64,000 nucleotides of DNA from Bacillota bacterium (GTDB taxonomy: Bacteria > Bacillota > Clostridia > Acetivibrionales > DTU013), in assembly GCA_023435305.1 (NCBI GenBank), contig JAEYRV010000024.1, forward strand, positions 1 to 64,000. The letters are read 5' to 3'. Below are positions 51,569 to 63,369 of the stretch, one piece after another (position 1 is the first letter of the stretch; each line of letters begins with the position of its first letter). The notes below the pieces were generated by a model, which was not told the DNA's origin, did not search any database, and was given only the letters and a program-made list of their open reading frames with translations. Made by a program: the position numbers and the translations under genes.

Positions 51569-52459
51569 ATGACGCCGCCGATGGTCAGCTTCGTAACATG
51601 GAACAGACTCGGTTTGACAGCCCGCAATCTGAAGGCGCTGCTTGAGACCAATGAGGATTTCGAGCTTTATCTGGCAGACAACGGCTCCCGGGACGGGACC
51701 TGGGACTATTTATCCAGCCTGTCGGATCCCCGGATCAGGAGCAGGATAAGGTTCGACGCTAACCACGGTCCGGTATACGCCGCAAATTACCACCTTTCCA
51801 GTCGAAGAAAAGACCAGTATTTCATTACAGTGGATAGTGATGTCAACATTCATTGTCCTAATTGGATCAGCAAATTCACGGAGGTGTTCAGGGCATTTCC
51901 TGAGGTGGGTTTGCTGGGTGCTGTTACTAAGGAATACCTGAACAAATACAGACAGCCCATGGTGCTTCACAGGAAGGGGTCCGCCTGCTTCCTTGAGATT
52001 GTGAATGGATTTGTGGAAGGCTGCTGCCAGTGCCTTCGTCCCGAGTTGATAGAGAAGATCGGCTATTGGAACGAGGAATGCTGTACCGGAGATATGGAAT
52101 TAAGCTACAGGGTCCTCAATCACACACCTTTTATGGCCGGTTTCAATCCATCAATTGAGATAGATCAGCTGCAGTACATCCCATGCAGCAGCTGCAATGC
52201 CGTCGAATACTGCAGCATCTGTGAGAAGAGTGAAAGAGGCGGCTGTTTCCTGATACACGAAAGGAATTACAGGAATCCTCAGTTCAGAAACCATTTTCGC
52301 TACAAGTATCTGAAGTTCATTCGGGAGCTTGATGATGGCAGCAGAGGAGCCTTCTGCGGTTCAATGCACGATGAGGATTCCATGGTACGGAACCGATATG
52401 ATCTGCGCAGCGCCTCTGAGAATTTCAGATATTATGAAAACCGATCCGGCGGGAGCTGA
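51569..52459 (+). CDS. Family 2 glycosyltransferase with cysteine cluster (copy 2)
   Basis: 296 residues, clearly a tandem paralogue of the preceding gene (shared VSF-TWNRLGLTARNLKALL, YFITVDSDVNI, CCQCLRPELIEKIGYWNEE). The cysteine cluster is extended here: C-x2-C-x5-C-x2-C-x7-C (PCSSCNAVEYCSICEKSERG). It starts 20 bp after copy 1, with AAGAGGTG upstream. The two probably add successive sugars of one chain. The next gene, an aminotransferase, starts about 50 bp downstream. Confidence 0.85.
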   Translation: MTPPMVSFVTWNRLGLTARNLKALLETNEDFELYLADNGSRDGTWDYLSSLSDPRIRSRIRFDANHGPVYAANYHLSSRRKDQYFITVDSDVNIHCPNWISKFTEVFRAFPEVGLLGAVTKEYLNKYRQPMVLHRKGSACFLEIVNGFVEGCCQCLRPELIEKIGYWNEECCTGDMELSYRVLNHTPFMAGFNPSIEIDQLQYIPCSSCNAVEYCSICEKSERGGCFLIHERNYRNPQFRNHFRYKYLKFIRELDDGSRGAFCGSMHDEDSMVRNRYDLRSASENFRYYENRSGGS

Positions 52460-52508
52460 AGGTCATATTCTCAGCGCTGCGTCAATATGTAATGAATGGA
52501 GGGATAAA

Positions 52509-53654
52509 ATGAATGGACCAGAACCTTTTCCACATCCCATATATGTAACTCAACCCCTCTTGCCTGATTTGCAGGATTATTGCGATATGCTCAGGCAAGT
52601 CTGGGAAAGCAGGCTTCTTACCAACAACGGCCCGATGGCAAAGCGCCTGGAGTCTGAACTGGCCAATTATCTTTGTGTGCCCCATCTGTCTCTTTTCTCA
52701 AACGGTACAATAGCTTTACAGATTGCCTGCAGATTGCTGAGGCTAAAGGGAGAAGTCATCACAACTCCTTTTACATTCGCAGCCACGACCCATGCTTTAT
52801 ATTTAAACGATCTGAAACCGGTCTTCTGCGATGTTGAAGAAGAAACCCTCACCATGGATCCGGATCGTGTGGAAGAATTGATAACCCCGGACACATGTGC
52901 CATACTTCCTGTCCATGTATATGGAAACCCCTGTAAAGTCGAAAGACTTCAAAAAATCGCAGATAAACACGGATTGAAAATAATTTATGATGCAGCCCAT
53001 GCCTTTGGTGTGGAGATAGACGGCATCCCCGTAGGGTCCTATGGTGATATATCCATGTTCAGTCTGCACGCAACAAAGATCTACCACACTATCGAGGGAG
53101 GCGCTCTTACATTTAAGAGTCCGGGGCTGAAGGAAAGAGCGTATCAATTGCGTAACTTCGGTATTGTTAAGGAGGATCACATCAACGAACCGGGCACCAA
53201 CGGAAAGCTCAATGAAATACAGGCAGCGATGGGGCTGCTGTTGCTGGATAAGGTGGATGAGGAAATCATTCGCAGAAAGGAGATTACATACCTTTACCGG
53301 GATCTGCTGAGAAATGTGCCCGGCATCCGTACAGGTGAGGATCAGGACGGTGTAAAACATAATTATCCGTATTTCGTCATTCGGGTGGATCATAAGGAAT
53401 ATGGCCTCAGCCGTGATGAACTGCAAAAGGGTCTTCGCGAATATAATGTCTTTTCCAGGAGGTACTTCTATCCATTGTGCAGCCATTTCAGATGTTACCG
53501 GGATCTGTATTCTGCCCGAGCCGGAAACCTGCCTGTTGCGGAGCGTTCTGCGGAGGAGGTTCTTGTTCTCCCGCTGTATGGCGGCCTGAAAAACGAAGAT
53601 GTAGAAAAAATCTGCTCTGTCATCGGGCATATCAGATCGGGAGGAAATGGGTGA
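52509..53654 (+). CDS. DegT/DnrJ/EryC1-family sugar aminotransferase (1)
   Basis: The ATG at 52509 has GGAGGG five bases upstream; an earlier start would overlap the glycosyltransferase. The 381-residue PLP enzyme shows NNGPMAKRLESELANYL, SLFSNGTIALQIACRLL, PVHVYGNPCKVERLQKIA, IIYDAAHAFGVEIDG and the Schiff-base lysine in SLHATKIYHTIEGGAL. It transfers an amino group to a keto-deoxysugar nucleotide, probably the dTDP-4-keto sugar made by RfbB. The two acyltransferases downstream would acylate that amine. Operon with 53661 and 54314 (6-9 bp gaps). Confidence 0.9.
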   Translation: MNGPEPFPHPIYVTQPLLPDLQDYCDMLRQVWESRLLTNNGPMAKRLESELANYLCVPHLSLFSNGTIALQIACRLLRLKGEVITTPFTFAATTHALYLNDLKPVFCDVEEETLTMDPDRVEELITPDTCAILPVHVYGNPCKVERLQKIADKHGLKIIYDAAHAFGVEIDGIPVGSYGDISMFSLHATKIYHTIEGGALTFKSPGLKERAYQLRNFGIVKEDHINEPGTNGKLNEIQAAMGLLLLDKVDEEIIRRKEITYLYRDLLRNVPGIRTGEDQDGVKHNYPYFVIRVDHKEYGLSRDELQKGLREYNVFSRRYFYPLCSHFRCYRDLYSARAGNLPVAERSAEEVLVLPLYGGLKNEDVEKICSVIGHIRSGGNG

Positions 53655-53660
53655 TATTGT

Positions 53661-54305
53661 ATGGAAGATTTGATCCTGTATGGTTCAGGCGGAATGGCCA
53701 GAGAAGTGGTGGAGCTTGTCGCTGATATCAATGATATCAGGCCCACCTGGAGGATCCTTGGATATATTGACGATGTCAAAGGTGACAGCAGTGAGCTGGT
53801 GAATGGTTTCCCGCTGCTGGGAACGTGGAAGATGCTGAAGGATGTACCGGGTCAGCCCTATGTCATTATCGCAGTGAGCAATCCATCCGACAAGGAGGCC
53901 ATTTTCAGAAGGATCAGGAATTTGCCCATCAGGTTTCCAACATTGATCCATCCCTCGGCTAAGGTGGCACGTAATGCGCGGATCGGTGAAGGCTCCATTA
54001 TCGGAATGGATTGTATTGTTTCGACCGATGTCAGAATAGGAAATCATGTTTTCCTTAATATGCGAACTATCGTTGGCCACGATACAGTCATAATGGATTA
54101 CAGCTCATGTCTGGTCGGCTGCATCATTGCAGGCGGTGTCGTTATAAAGGGCAGCGCTCTGCTTGGCTCCGGATGTATCATCATGGAAAAGACTGCGATA
54201 GGCAGCAAAAGCAAAGTTTCGATGGGCTCTGTTGTAAGCTTCGACGTACCGGATCATCATGTGGTAATGAGTCGGCCGTCAAAAAGTATGTATTTCGGAG
54301 AGTGA
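53661..54305 (+). CDS. PglD/NeuD-like sugar O/N-acyltransferase (1)
   Basis: 214 residues: a Rossmann-like PglD_N domain (LILYGSGGMAREVVELVADI) followed from about residue 95 by a left-handed beta-helix of hexapeptides (IGEGSIIGMDCIVSTDVRIG, VGHDTVIMDYSS with the catalytic histidine). Such enzymes acetylate 4-amino sugars (PglD) or sialic acid (NeuD). It probably acts on the amino sugar made by the preceding enzyme. Starts six bases after the aminotransferase stop. Confidence 0.87.
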   Translation: MEDLILYGSGGMAREVVELVADINDIRPTWRILGYIDDVKGDSSELVNGFPLLGTWKMLKDVPGQPYVIIAVSNPSDKEAIFRRIRNLPIRFPTLIHPSAKVARNARIGEGSIIGMDCIVSTDVRIGNHVFLNMRTIVGHDTVIMDYSSCLVGCIIAGGVVIKGSALLGSGCIIMEKTAIGSKSKVSMGSVVSFDVPDHHVVMSRPSKSMYFGE

Positions 54306-54313
54306 TGGGTTGC

Positions 54314-55006
54314 ATGAAAGATATTTTAATTATCGGTGCAGGGAATTTCGGCCGTGAAGTGGCTCAGCTCATACATGACATCAATCAGGACAAAAACCGG
54401 TGGAACATATTGGGCTTCATTGATGAAACTCCAGAAAAACACGCAACAGTGATCCACAGCATACCGGTCCTGGGGGGGCCGGAATGGCTTGAGCGGAACA
54501 GCCGGGGTTCTGTCTCGGCTGTTTTTGCCATCGGAAATCCCCGGAATAAATACCGGCTTATCAGCAGGCTAAATAAATTTGGTCTGGATTACCCTATCCT
54601 GATCCACCCGGGAGCTATTATAAGCAGTTATTCAAGCATAGGTGCCGGCAGCATCATTTGCTGGGGGTGCTTTATATCTGTCGATATTCGCATCGGAAAC
54701 CATGTGGCAATCAACCCGGGCTGCGGTATCGGGCACGATGCTGCGATCATGGACTATTCCACACTCTACTGGAACGTGACGCTTTCCGGCAACGTAACCA
54801 TACAGGAAGGCTGCGAGATCGGTTCAAAGGTGTCCGTGATACCTCAAAGAAAAGTCGGACGCTGGAGCACTATCGGAGCCGGCGCCGTGGTGGTAAAGGA
54901 TATACCGGAATTCTCTACAGCGGTAGGTGTTCCTGCTAAGCAGATCAAAGTTAATCTATTCGATCCCGACTCCGACGGTGATCCCAGCTTGTCCACTCCC
55001 AACTGA
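54314..55006 (+). CDS. PglD/NeuD-like sugar acyltransferase (2)
   Basis: A 230-residue paralogue of the preceding protein: KDILIIGAGNFGREVAQLIH, GFIDETPEKHATVIHSIPVL, then hexapeptide helix (GAGSIICWGCFISVDIRIGN, GIGHDAAIMDYSTLYWNV). The start could also be ATG 54305, which overlaps the previous stop (TGATG); 54314 is taken because GGAGAG is then about 11 bases away. Two acyltransferases in series suggest two different acyl groups or sites on the glycan. Confidence 0.85.
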   Translation: MKDILIIGAGNFGREVAQLIHDINQDKNRWNILGFIDETPEKHATVIHSIPVLGGPEWLERNSRGSVSAVFAIGNPRNKYRLISRLNKFGLDYPILIHPGAIISSYSSIGAGSIICWGCFISVDIRIGNHVAINPGCGIGHDAAIMDYSTLYWNVTLSGNVTIQEGCEIGSKVSVIPQRKVGRWSTIGAGAVVVKDIPEFSTAVGVPAKQIKVNLFDPDSDGDPSLSTPN

Positions 55007-55076
55007 AGAAAAAGCAGGGCAAGGAGGCTGTAAATGCTGGCATACCCTGCTTTTCACCATATTTCTTCGATAATTC

Positions 55077-56210
55077 TCATGTAGTTGCGTCCCCGGCCCT
55101 TTCGGTTTCTCCATTCTCAGCCGGAACATTTTTTCTCGCCTTGAACAGCCTCTTTTGAAGTAGTGCCCTGTTGTGTAGAACACTTTTATCCTCGGGCCTG
55201 TATTTCCCTGCTTCCTCGTTATGTTCGAAGGCTTTATGGTATTCTCCCAGGTTGTAGTAGCAGACGCATAGCTGAAGATGAGGATACCATGTGTAATAAG
55301 CTTTATAAGTAAAACTCCAGCGTTCAGGCTCAGGCTTCTGCGATGCTGCCTCCTCGTACCAGAAGATCGCTGTCCGGTAATCCCTTCTGCGCTGGAACAC
55401 CTGTCCGATCCGGCAACATGCTTCAGCTCGCGGCGCAGTGTACCGGAAGGATCTCAACAGTGAATCCAGTTCATTATCAGTCTCATTGAGAAAACGGTAG
55501 CAATCCGCCATGAAAATGCAGGCGAAGATCTTGTCCTCCACCCATCCTTCCTCCATTGAAAGGTTTTTTTCATAGCTTTCAATGGCCTTTCTGTAATGTC
55601 CGTTTTCTCTAAGTTCATTTCCATAGTAGAAGAAGTCTCTGGCGGAAAATTCGTCACCACGGGCCAGCTTCTTTTCATACATGGACATTGTCCGTCCGAC
55701 GGCATGACGCAATTTTTTATGGGTGACTGCGATTTCGGAATCGATCACCTTACCGCTGACGTTCAAATATTGATGGCAATCTCCATACCATTTGAAGTTC
55801 CTGTCCTTTCTGAGCAGACGATGGCGGCGAAATTGAAGTGTGACATTTCCGAACTCGTCGGATCCGAAGTTGTAGTACATCGAAACGGCATCCACAGACG
55901 GATCCAGTGTCTCCTTCAGCTCCTTGAGCAGGATGCGGTCTTTATCAAGCAATACATCATCGGCATCCAGAAACAGTATATATTCCTTTGTTGCATGGCG
56001 GAAGGATTCATTTCTGGCGGCAGCAAAGCTGTTGATCCATTCAAAGTCAAAAATGCGGTCGGTGTATCGGGCGGCTATTTCCTTGGTACGGTCGGTGGAG
56101 CCGGTATCTACGATGTTGATTTCGTCTACAAGATCATAGACTGTGTCCAGACAGCGGGCCAGCAGTGCTTCTTCATTTTTCACGATCATGCATAAGCTTA
56201 TTGTAATCAT
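55077..56210 (-). CDS. Family 2 glycosyltransferase with TPR-like tail
   Basis: 377 residues: ISLCMIVKNEEALLARCLDT, INIVDTGSTDRTKEIAARYT, FAAARNESFRHATKEYILFL and DADDVLL (DxD) are the SunS/TPR-type GT2 domain. The C-terminal 180 residues are helical repeats (YGNELRENGHYRKAIESYEK, AYYTWYPHLQLCVCYYNLGE) likely to bind a protein acceptor. Members of this group glycosylate peptides and proteins. It lies directly upstream of, and on the same strand as, nothing else; the collagen-like gene ends 78 bp before its start and may be read into it. Confidence 0.87.
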   Translation of the reverse strand: MITISLCMIVKNEEALLARCLDTVYDLVDEINIVDTGSTDRTKEIAARYTDRIFDFEWINSFAAARNESFRHATKEYILFLDADDVLLDKDRILLKELKETLDPSVDAVSMYYNFGSDEFGNVTLQFRRHRLLRKDRNFKWYGDCHQYLNVSGKVIDSEIAVTHKKLRHAVGRTMSMYEKKLARGDEFSARDFFYYGNELRENGHYRKAIESYEKNLSMEEGWVEDKIFACIFMADCYRFLNETDNELDSLLRSFRYTAPRAEACCRIGQVFQRRRDYRTAIFWYEEAASQKPEPERWSFTYKAYYTWYPHLQLCVCYYNLGEYHKAFEHNEEAGKYRPEDKSVLHNRALLQKRLFKARKNVPAENGETERAGDATT

Positions 56211-56240
56211 GATTTAACCCTTTCATATACAGAAAATAAT

Positions 56241-56270
56241 AGCGATGCCTGCCTGATGACAGGCATCGCT
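56241..56270 (-). terminator. Terminator after the collagen-like gene
   Basis: AGCGATGCCT/AGGCATCGCT perfect 10-bp stem with a 10-base loop, followed on the minus strand by ATTATTTT. It lies 18 bp after the stop codon. Confidence 0.8.
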
Positions 56271-56287
56271 GTAACTCATCGCTACCG

Positions 56288-57880
56288 TTATGGTCCGGTA
56301 GGTCCGGTTGCGCCAGTTGCTCCGGTTGCGCCGGTTGCGCCGGTTGCTCCAGTTGCGCCGGTTGCTCCAGTTGCTCCAGTTGCTCCAGTTGCTCCAGTCG
56401 GGCCAGTCGGGCCGGTCGGGCCAGTCGGGCCGGTAGGTCCGGTCGGGCCGGTAGGTCCAGTTGGGCCAGTTGCTCCTGTTGCGCCAGTAGGTCCAGTAGG
56501 GCCAGTAGCGCCGGTAGATCCAGTCGGGCCAGTCGGGCCAGTCGGGCCGGTTGCTCCGGTCGGTCCTGTCGGGCCGGTAGGTCCGGTTGCGCCAGTAGGT
56601 CCGGTTGCTCCAGTCGGGCCAGTCGGGCCGGTAGGTCCAGTTGCTCCGGTTGCGCCAGTAGGTCCAGTAGGGCCAGTAGCGCCGGTTGCTCCTGTCGGTC
56701 CTGTAGCTCCAGTAGCTCCTGTCGGTCCGGTCGGGCCGGTAGCACCTGTTGCGCCGGTCGGGCCAGTAGGTCCGGTAGGTCCGGTTGCTCCGGTTGCGCC
56801 AGTAGGTCCAGTCGGGCCAGTAGTGCCGGTTGCTCCTGTCGGTCCTGTAGCTCCAGTAGCTCCTGTCGGTCCTGTCGGGCCGGTAGCACCTGTTGCGCCG
56901 GTCGGGCCAGTCGGGCCGGTAGGTCCGGTTGCTCCAGTCGGGCCGGTAGGTCCGGTAGGTCCGGTTGCTCCAGTAGGTCCGGTAGGTCCAGTTGCGCCTG
57001 TCGGGCCGGTAGGGCCGGTTGCTCCGGTAGGTCCGGTTGCTCCAGTCGGGCCGGTAGATCCGGTCGGGCCGGTAGATCCGGTTGCGCCAGTTGCTCCGGT
57101 AGGTCCGGTTGCACCAGTCGGGCCAGTTGCGCCAGTAGGTCCAGTAGGTCCGGTAGGTCCGGTCGGTCCAGTCGGGCCAGTCGGGCCGGTAGGTCCGGTT
57201 GCTCCGGTAGGTCCAGTCGGGCCAGTTGCTCCGGTAGGGCCAGTTGCGCCAGTAGGTCCGGTTGCGCCTGTCGGGCCGGTAGGTCCGGTTGCTCCAGTCG
57301 GGCCGGTAGGTCCAGTCGGGCCGGTAGGTCCAGTTGCTCCGGTAGGGCCGGTTGCGCCGGTAGGTCCGGTTGCGCCGGTCGGGCCGGTAGGTCCGGTTGC
57401 GCCTGCGCCCTCAACTGAGATGAGTGACACATCGTCCACTATGACATTGGCAGTGCCGGCTTCGGGTATCGTACTGATGAATATGAAAGCCTGGTCGGCT
57501 CCCGGAGGCGCCTCATCAGTCACCTGATAGACCTCGATCCAGTTATTGTTCAATACATCCGGAAGTCTTCCAGTCGGTATTATTGTGATAAGACCGGTGT
57601 CTAAAAAATTGAAAGCCGCATCATAATATGAGATCAGTATGACCACCTGCGGGCTGGGCAATGGCCCGACCCTCGCAAGAGACACCTTGAATTCATACCT
57701 CTCCCCCGGCAAAACCGGGACGACCTGAGCAATAAAAGAATTTGACAGTCCTCCTGCCAACTGTGCAGAAAAGATTCCGGAATGGCTGTACTGTGCTGTA
57801 ACAACTGCATCCACAGCAACCCAGGGAGGAAGTGACCCTGTTTCAAACCCTCCGTTGACAATCAACTCCTCAAATGGCAT
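56288..57880 (-). CDS. Collagen-like (G-x-T repeat) surface protein with NTTRR-F1-like head
   Basis: The first 155 residues form a beta-sandwich head ([46 protein letters not shown]) like the NTTRR-F1/CBM4-like domains that precede tandem repeats in Firmicutes. The remaining 370 residues are uninterrupted Gly-x-Thr triplets, mostly GPT and GAT with rare GST and GTT. This threonine density resembles BclA exosporium filaments, where Thr is O-glycosylated. There is no signal peptide and no C-terminal trimerisation head: the chain stops within the repeats. RBS GGAGGT is seven to nine bases upstream. Repeat number is likely variable and may be miscounted in assembly. Confidence 0.85.
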   Translation of the reverse strand: MPFEELIVNGGFETGSLPPWVAVDAVVTAQYSHSGIFSAQLAGGLSNSFIAQVVPVLPGERYEFKVSLARVGPLPSPQVVILISYYDAAFNFLDTGLITIIPTGRLPDVLNNNWIEVYQVTDEAPPGADQAFIFISTIPEAGTANVIVDDVSLISVEGAGATGPTGPTGATGPTGATGPTGATGPTGPTGPTGPTGATGPTGPTGATGPTGATGPTGATGPTGPTGATGPTGPTGPTGPTGPTGPTGPTGATGPTGATGPTGATGATGSTGPTGSTGPTGATGPTGATGPTGPTGATGPTGPTGATGPTGPTGPTGATGPTGPTGPTGATGATGPTGPTGATGATGPTGATGTTGPTGPTGATGATGPTGPTGPTGATGATGPTGPTGATGATGPTGATGATGPTGPTGATGATGPTGPTGPTGATGPTGATGPTGPTGPTGATGPTGPTGPTGSTGATGPTGPTGATGATGPTGPTGPTGPTGPTGPTGPTGPTGATGATGATGATGATGATGATGATGATGATGPTGP

Positions 57881-58097
57881 TTTTCCACCTCCTTTTTGTT
57901 TTTAATGGCTGGAAATGAAGCATTTGCCAACCTCATGGTATTATATGTAAACCAGCCTGATTATGTTAACTATTCATTTGTGATTTTTTATCCCGACGCC
58001 GCCCACCGCTCCAACAAACACCGGCAGCTTGTATTTTTGCACACTTGGCGTTTCGTTGTCATAAAATAGGAAAGAATGAATAGAGAGGATATATCAA

Positions 58098-59264
58098 ATG
58101 ATCCCGTTAGTTGATCTGAAAGCCCAGTACCAGCAGATAAAAGATGAAATAAACCAGGCGATAACTGATGTCCTTGAGAGTTCACACTTTATTATGGGAA
58201 AGAAAGTAACAGAGCTGGAGAATGAAATAGCCCGCTATATCGGCACCAGGCATGCTGTTTCCTGTGCAAACGGTACGGATGCACTGGTCCTGTCGCTTCA
58301 CGCCTGCGGCATCGGGGAAGGCGACGAGGTAATCACCTCACCCTTTACGTTTTTTGCTACAGCAGAAGCCATTTCCAGAGTCGGGGCAAAGCCCGTGTTT
58401 TCGGATGTCGATCAGGATACCTTCAATATAGATGCCCGACAGTTCCATAATGTGATTACTCCAAGAACAAAAGCAATAATTCCTGTCCACATGTATGGGC
58501 AGCCGGCAGATATGGATGAGTTGCGCATGACAGCGGACAAATACGGTCTGCTCATTATTGAGGACGCCTGTCAGGCCTTTGGAGCCAGTTATAAGGGACA
58601 GAAAGCCGGATCAATGGGAAATGCCGGCTGCTTTTCTTTTTTTCCGTCAAAAAACCTGGGAGCTTATGGCGATGGTGGATTGATCACTACAAATGATGAC
58701 CACATTGCTTCGGAAGCTAAAAGTCTTCGGGTGCATGGCTCTGCCAGAGGCAGGACACAGGGGGCTCCGGCGTCGCTTATTGCTGCTCTCCCGGGTGATC
58801 CGGGATTTGATATTTCAAAGTATTATAACTCCCGTATCGGCTACAACTCCAGACTGGATGAACTGCAAGCAGCTATACTGCTGGTCAAGCTAAAGTATAT
58901 AGATCAGTGGAATGAGACAAGGAGGGAAATCGCTCATTTCTATAATGAGTACCTCCGGGACACATCACTTATCCTGCCGAAACTGCCGGAGAACGCGCAA
59001 GGGGTGTTTCATTTATATGTGGTTCAGTCGGAGAACCGCAACGAACTGTTAAGGATACTGAAGGACAAGGGCATCTCAACGGGGATCCACTACCCCATAC
59101 CCCTTCACTTGCAGAAAGCTTATGAAGGCCTTGGCTATCATCCCGGTGATTTTCCTGTGACGGAAAGACTGTCTGAACGTATTTTATCCATCCCCATATA
59201 CCCTGAATTGACGGCGGCTCAGATGGAATATATCGCGAAAACACTGTTCAACGCTGCAAAGTAA
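58098..59264 (+). CDS. DegT-family sugar 3-aminotransferase (2)
   Basis: 388 residues: MIPLVDLKAQYQQIKDEINQ, VSCANGTDALVLSLHACGIG, VHMYGQPADMDELRMTADKY, IEDACQAFGASYKG, the lysine in FFPSKNLGAYGDGGLIT, and YNSRLDELQAAILLVKL. It resembles WbpE/WlbC and QdtB/FdtB, which aminate C3 of UDP- or dTDP-3-keto sugars. It is followed 33 bp later by a matching N-acetyltransferase, and the dehydrogenase that would make the 3-keto sugar begins at 63370. GAGAGGA precedes the ATG. The 217-bp gap 57881-58097 holds only divergent promoters. Confidence 0.92.
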   Translation: MIPLVDLKAQYQQIKDEINQAITDVLESSHFIMGKKVTELENEIARYIGTRHAVSCANGTDALVLSLHACGIGEGDEVITSPFTFFATAEAISRVGAKPVFSDVDQDTFNIDARQFHNVITPRTKAIIPVHMYGQPADMDELRMTADKYGLLIIEDACQAFGASYKGQKAGSMGNAGCFSFFPSKNLGAYGDGGLITTNDDHIASEAKSLRVHGSARGRTQGAPASLIAALPGDPGFDISKYYNSRIGYNSRLDELQAAILLVKLKYIDQWNETRREIAHFYNEYLRDTSLILPKLPENAQGVFHLYVVQSENRNELLRILKDKGISTGIHYPIPLHLQKAYEGLGYHPGDFPVTERLSERILSIPIYPELTAAQMEYIAKTLFNAAK

Positions 59265-59297
59265 TGCTGTAACAATCTCGAATAGGAGGGCTGTGCT

Positions 59298-59894
59298 GTG
59301 GATTCTTCTTTTTTTGTTCACGAATCCAGCTATATAGACGAACCCTGCATCATAGGCGCCAATACAAAGATATGGCATTTCTGCCATGTGATGAGCCCAT
59401 GTGTTATCGGTGAGGACTGCAATATCGGTCAGAATGTTGTAGTATCTCCATACGTGAAAATCGGCAACCGATGTAAAATACAAAACAATGTTTCGCTATA
59501 TACAGGTGTTACTTGTGAAGACGATGTTTTTCTGGGTCCATCCTGCGTATTTACTAATGTGATCAATCCTCGGTCTGCCATTGACAGAAAGAGTGAATAC
59601 AGACCGACCATCATAAAAAAAGGCGCATCCATCGGGGCAAACGCCACCATTGTCTGCGGCCACACCATCGGATGTCATGCCTTTATCGGCGCCGGCAGCG
59701 TGGTTACAAAGGATGTGCCGGATTTTGCGCTGGTGATGGGAAATCCGGCAAGGTTGTCGGGTTGGATGTGCATCTGCGGTGAGAAGCTCCGGTTTGAGGA
59801 CAGCAACAATGCTGTCTGTCCAAAATGCAGCCGGTATTATTTAAAAGAGGGAAATACCGTAACCTGCATAACAGATGACACTTATCTACACTGA
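59298..59894 (+). CDS. Sugar N-acetyltransferase (WbpD/WlbB-like) with C-terminal zinc ribbon
   Basis: The GTG start has GGAGG eight bases upstream. Residues 1-155 are a left-handed beta-helix (EPCIIGANTKIWHFCHVMSP, GQNVVVSPYVKIGNRCKIQN) with the WbpD/QdtC catalytic region. It should acetylate the 3-amino group made by the preceding enzyme. Unusually, the C-terminus carries C-x-C-x13-C-x2-C (CICGEKLRFEDSNNAVCPKC), a zinc-ribbon-like tail of about 40 residues that typical WbpD proteins of about 190-200 residues sometimes have. Confidence 0.88.
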   Translation: MDSSFFVHESSYIDEPCIIGANTKIWHFCHVMSPCVIGEDCNIGQNVVVSPYVKIGNRCKIQNNVSLYTGVTCEDDVFLGPSCVFTNVINPRSAIDRKSEYRPTIIKKGASIGANATIVCGHTIGCHAFIGAGSVVTKDVPDFALVMGNPARLSGWMCICGEKLRFEDSNNAVCPKCSRYYLKEGNTVTCITDDTYLH

Positions 59895-60135
59895 GCCTGC
59901 TGTACTTTATATTCTCGCATGTGGATTTTGATACTGGCCGTGATTTTGTGTTTTTGATCCAAATTGAATAGAAAACTGCGGACATCTGTGTAGACAGCCC
60001 AAGCACATTGAACACGTACCTTTCACTCACACAGGCCGACGCGATTTGATCTCGATAGCATTATCAGGACACTTTTCTGCACACAGTCCGCATCCCTGCT
60101 CCTGATATTCAAGTTGGGGCAAAAAAATTATGAAA
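59892..60135 (-). pseudogene. EFR1-type ferredoxin, C-terminal remnant
   Basis: Minus strand encodes two 4Fe-4S motifs: GCGLCAEKCPDNAIEI and, after a TGA, CSMCLGCLHRCPQFSI followed by QFGSKTQ. The stop stands where related proteins have a tryptophan (P-V-W), so a TGG to TGA change is likely. The flavodoxin-like N-terminal domain is missing; the frame runs into the downstream region of the beta-galactosidase. Intact EFR1 proteins carry electrons. Selenocysteine instead of stop is unlikely, since no SECIS-like element is apparent. Confidence 0.6.
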
Positions 60136-60139
60136 AAGA

Positions 60140-63199
<3,060 letters not shown>

Positions 63200-63369
63200 T
63201 TACTCCTTCTTCCAGTTTCCATTACTTGAATTACAGTTCTCTTTCTATACTATCAAAACCTTCATCAGTTTCAACAAAAATTAAAAGCCAGCTTCTGAAA
63301 AATCACTGATGTCCGGTCAGAAGCATATTATGTAGCGTTATGTAAATTATAGAATTACGGTGATCAATA

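Noticed and set aside
52803..53630. 275-codon minus-strand frame in the aminotransferase gene
   Set aside because: Antisense shadow; the plus-strand frame has full DegT motifs and an RBS.
56173..57527. Long frames on both strands over the collagen-like gene (GPVGPVAPV and LPARLDLPA repeats)
   Set aside because: They are products of reading the 9-bp GPT/GAT repeat in other frames; no RBS, no head domain, and codon use is explained by the collagen-like frame.
59892..60135. Selenocysteine-containing ferredoxin
   Set aside because: The TGA stands at a Trp position, not a Cys position, and no SECIS-like stem-loop follows it.
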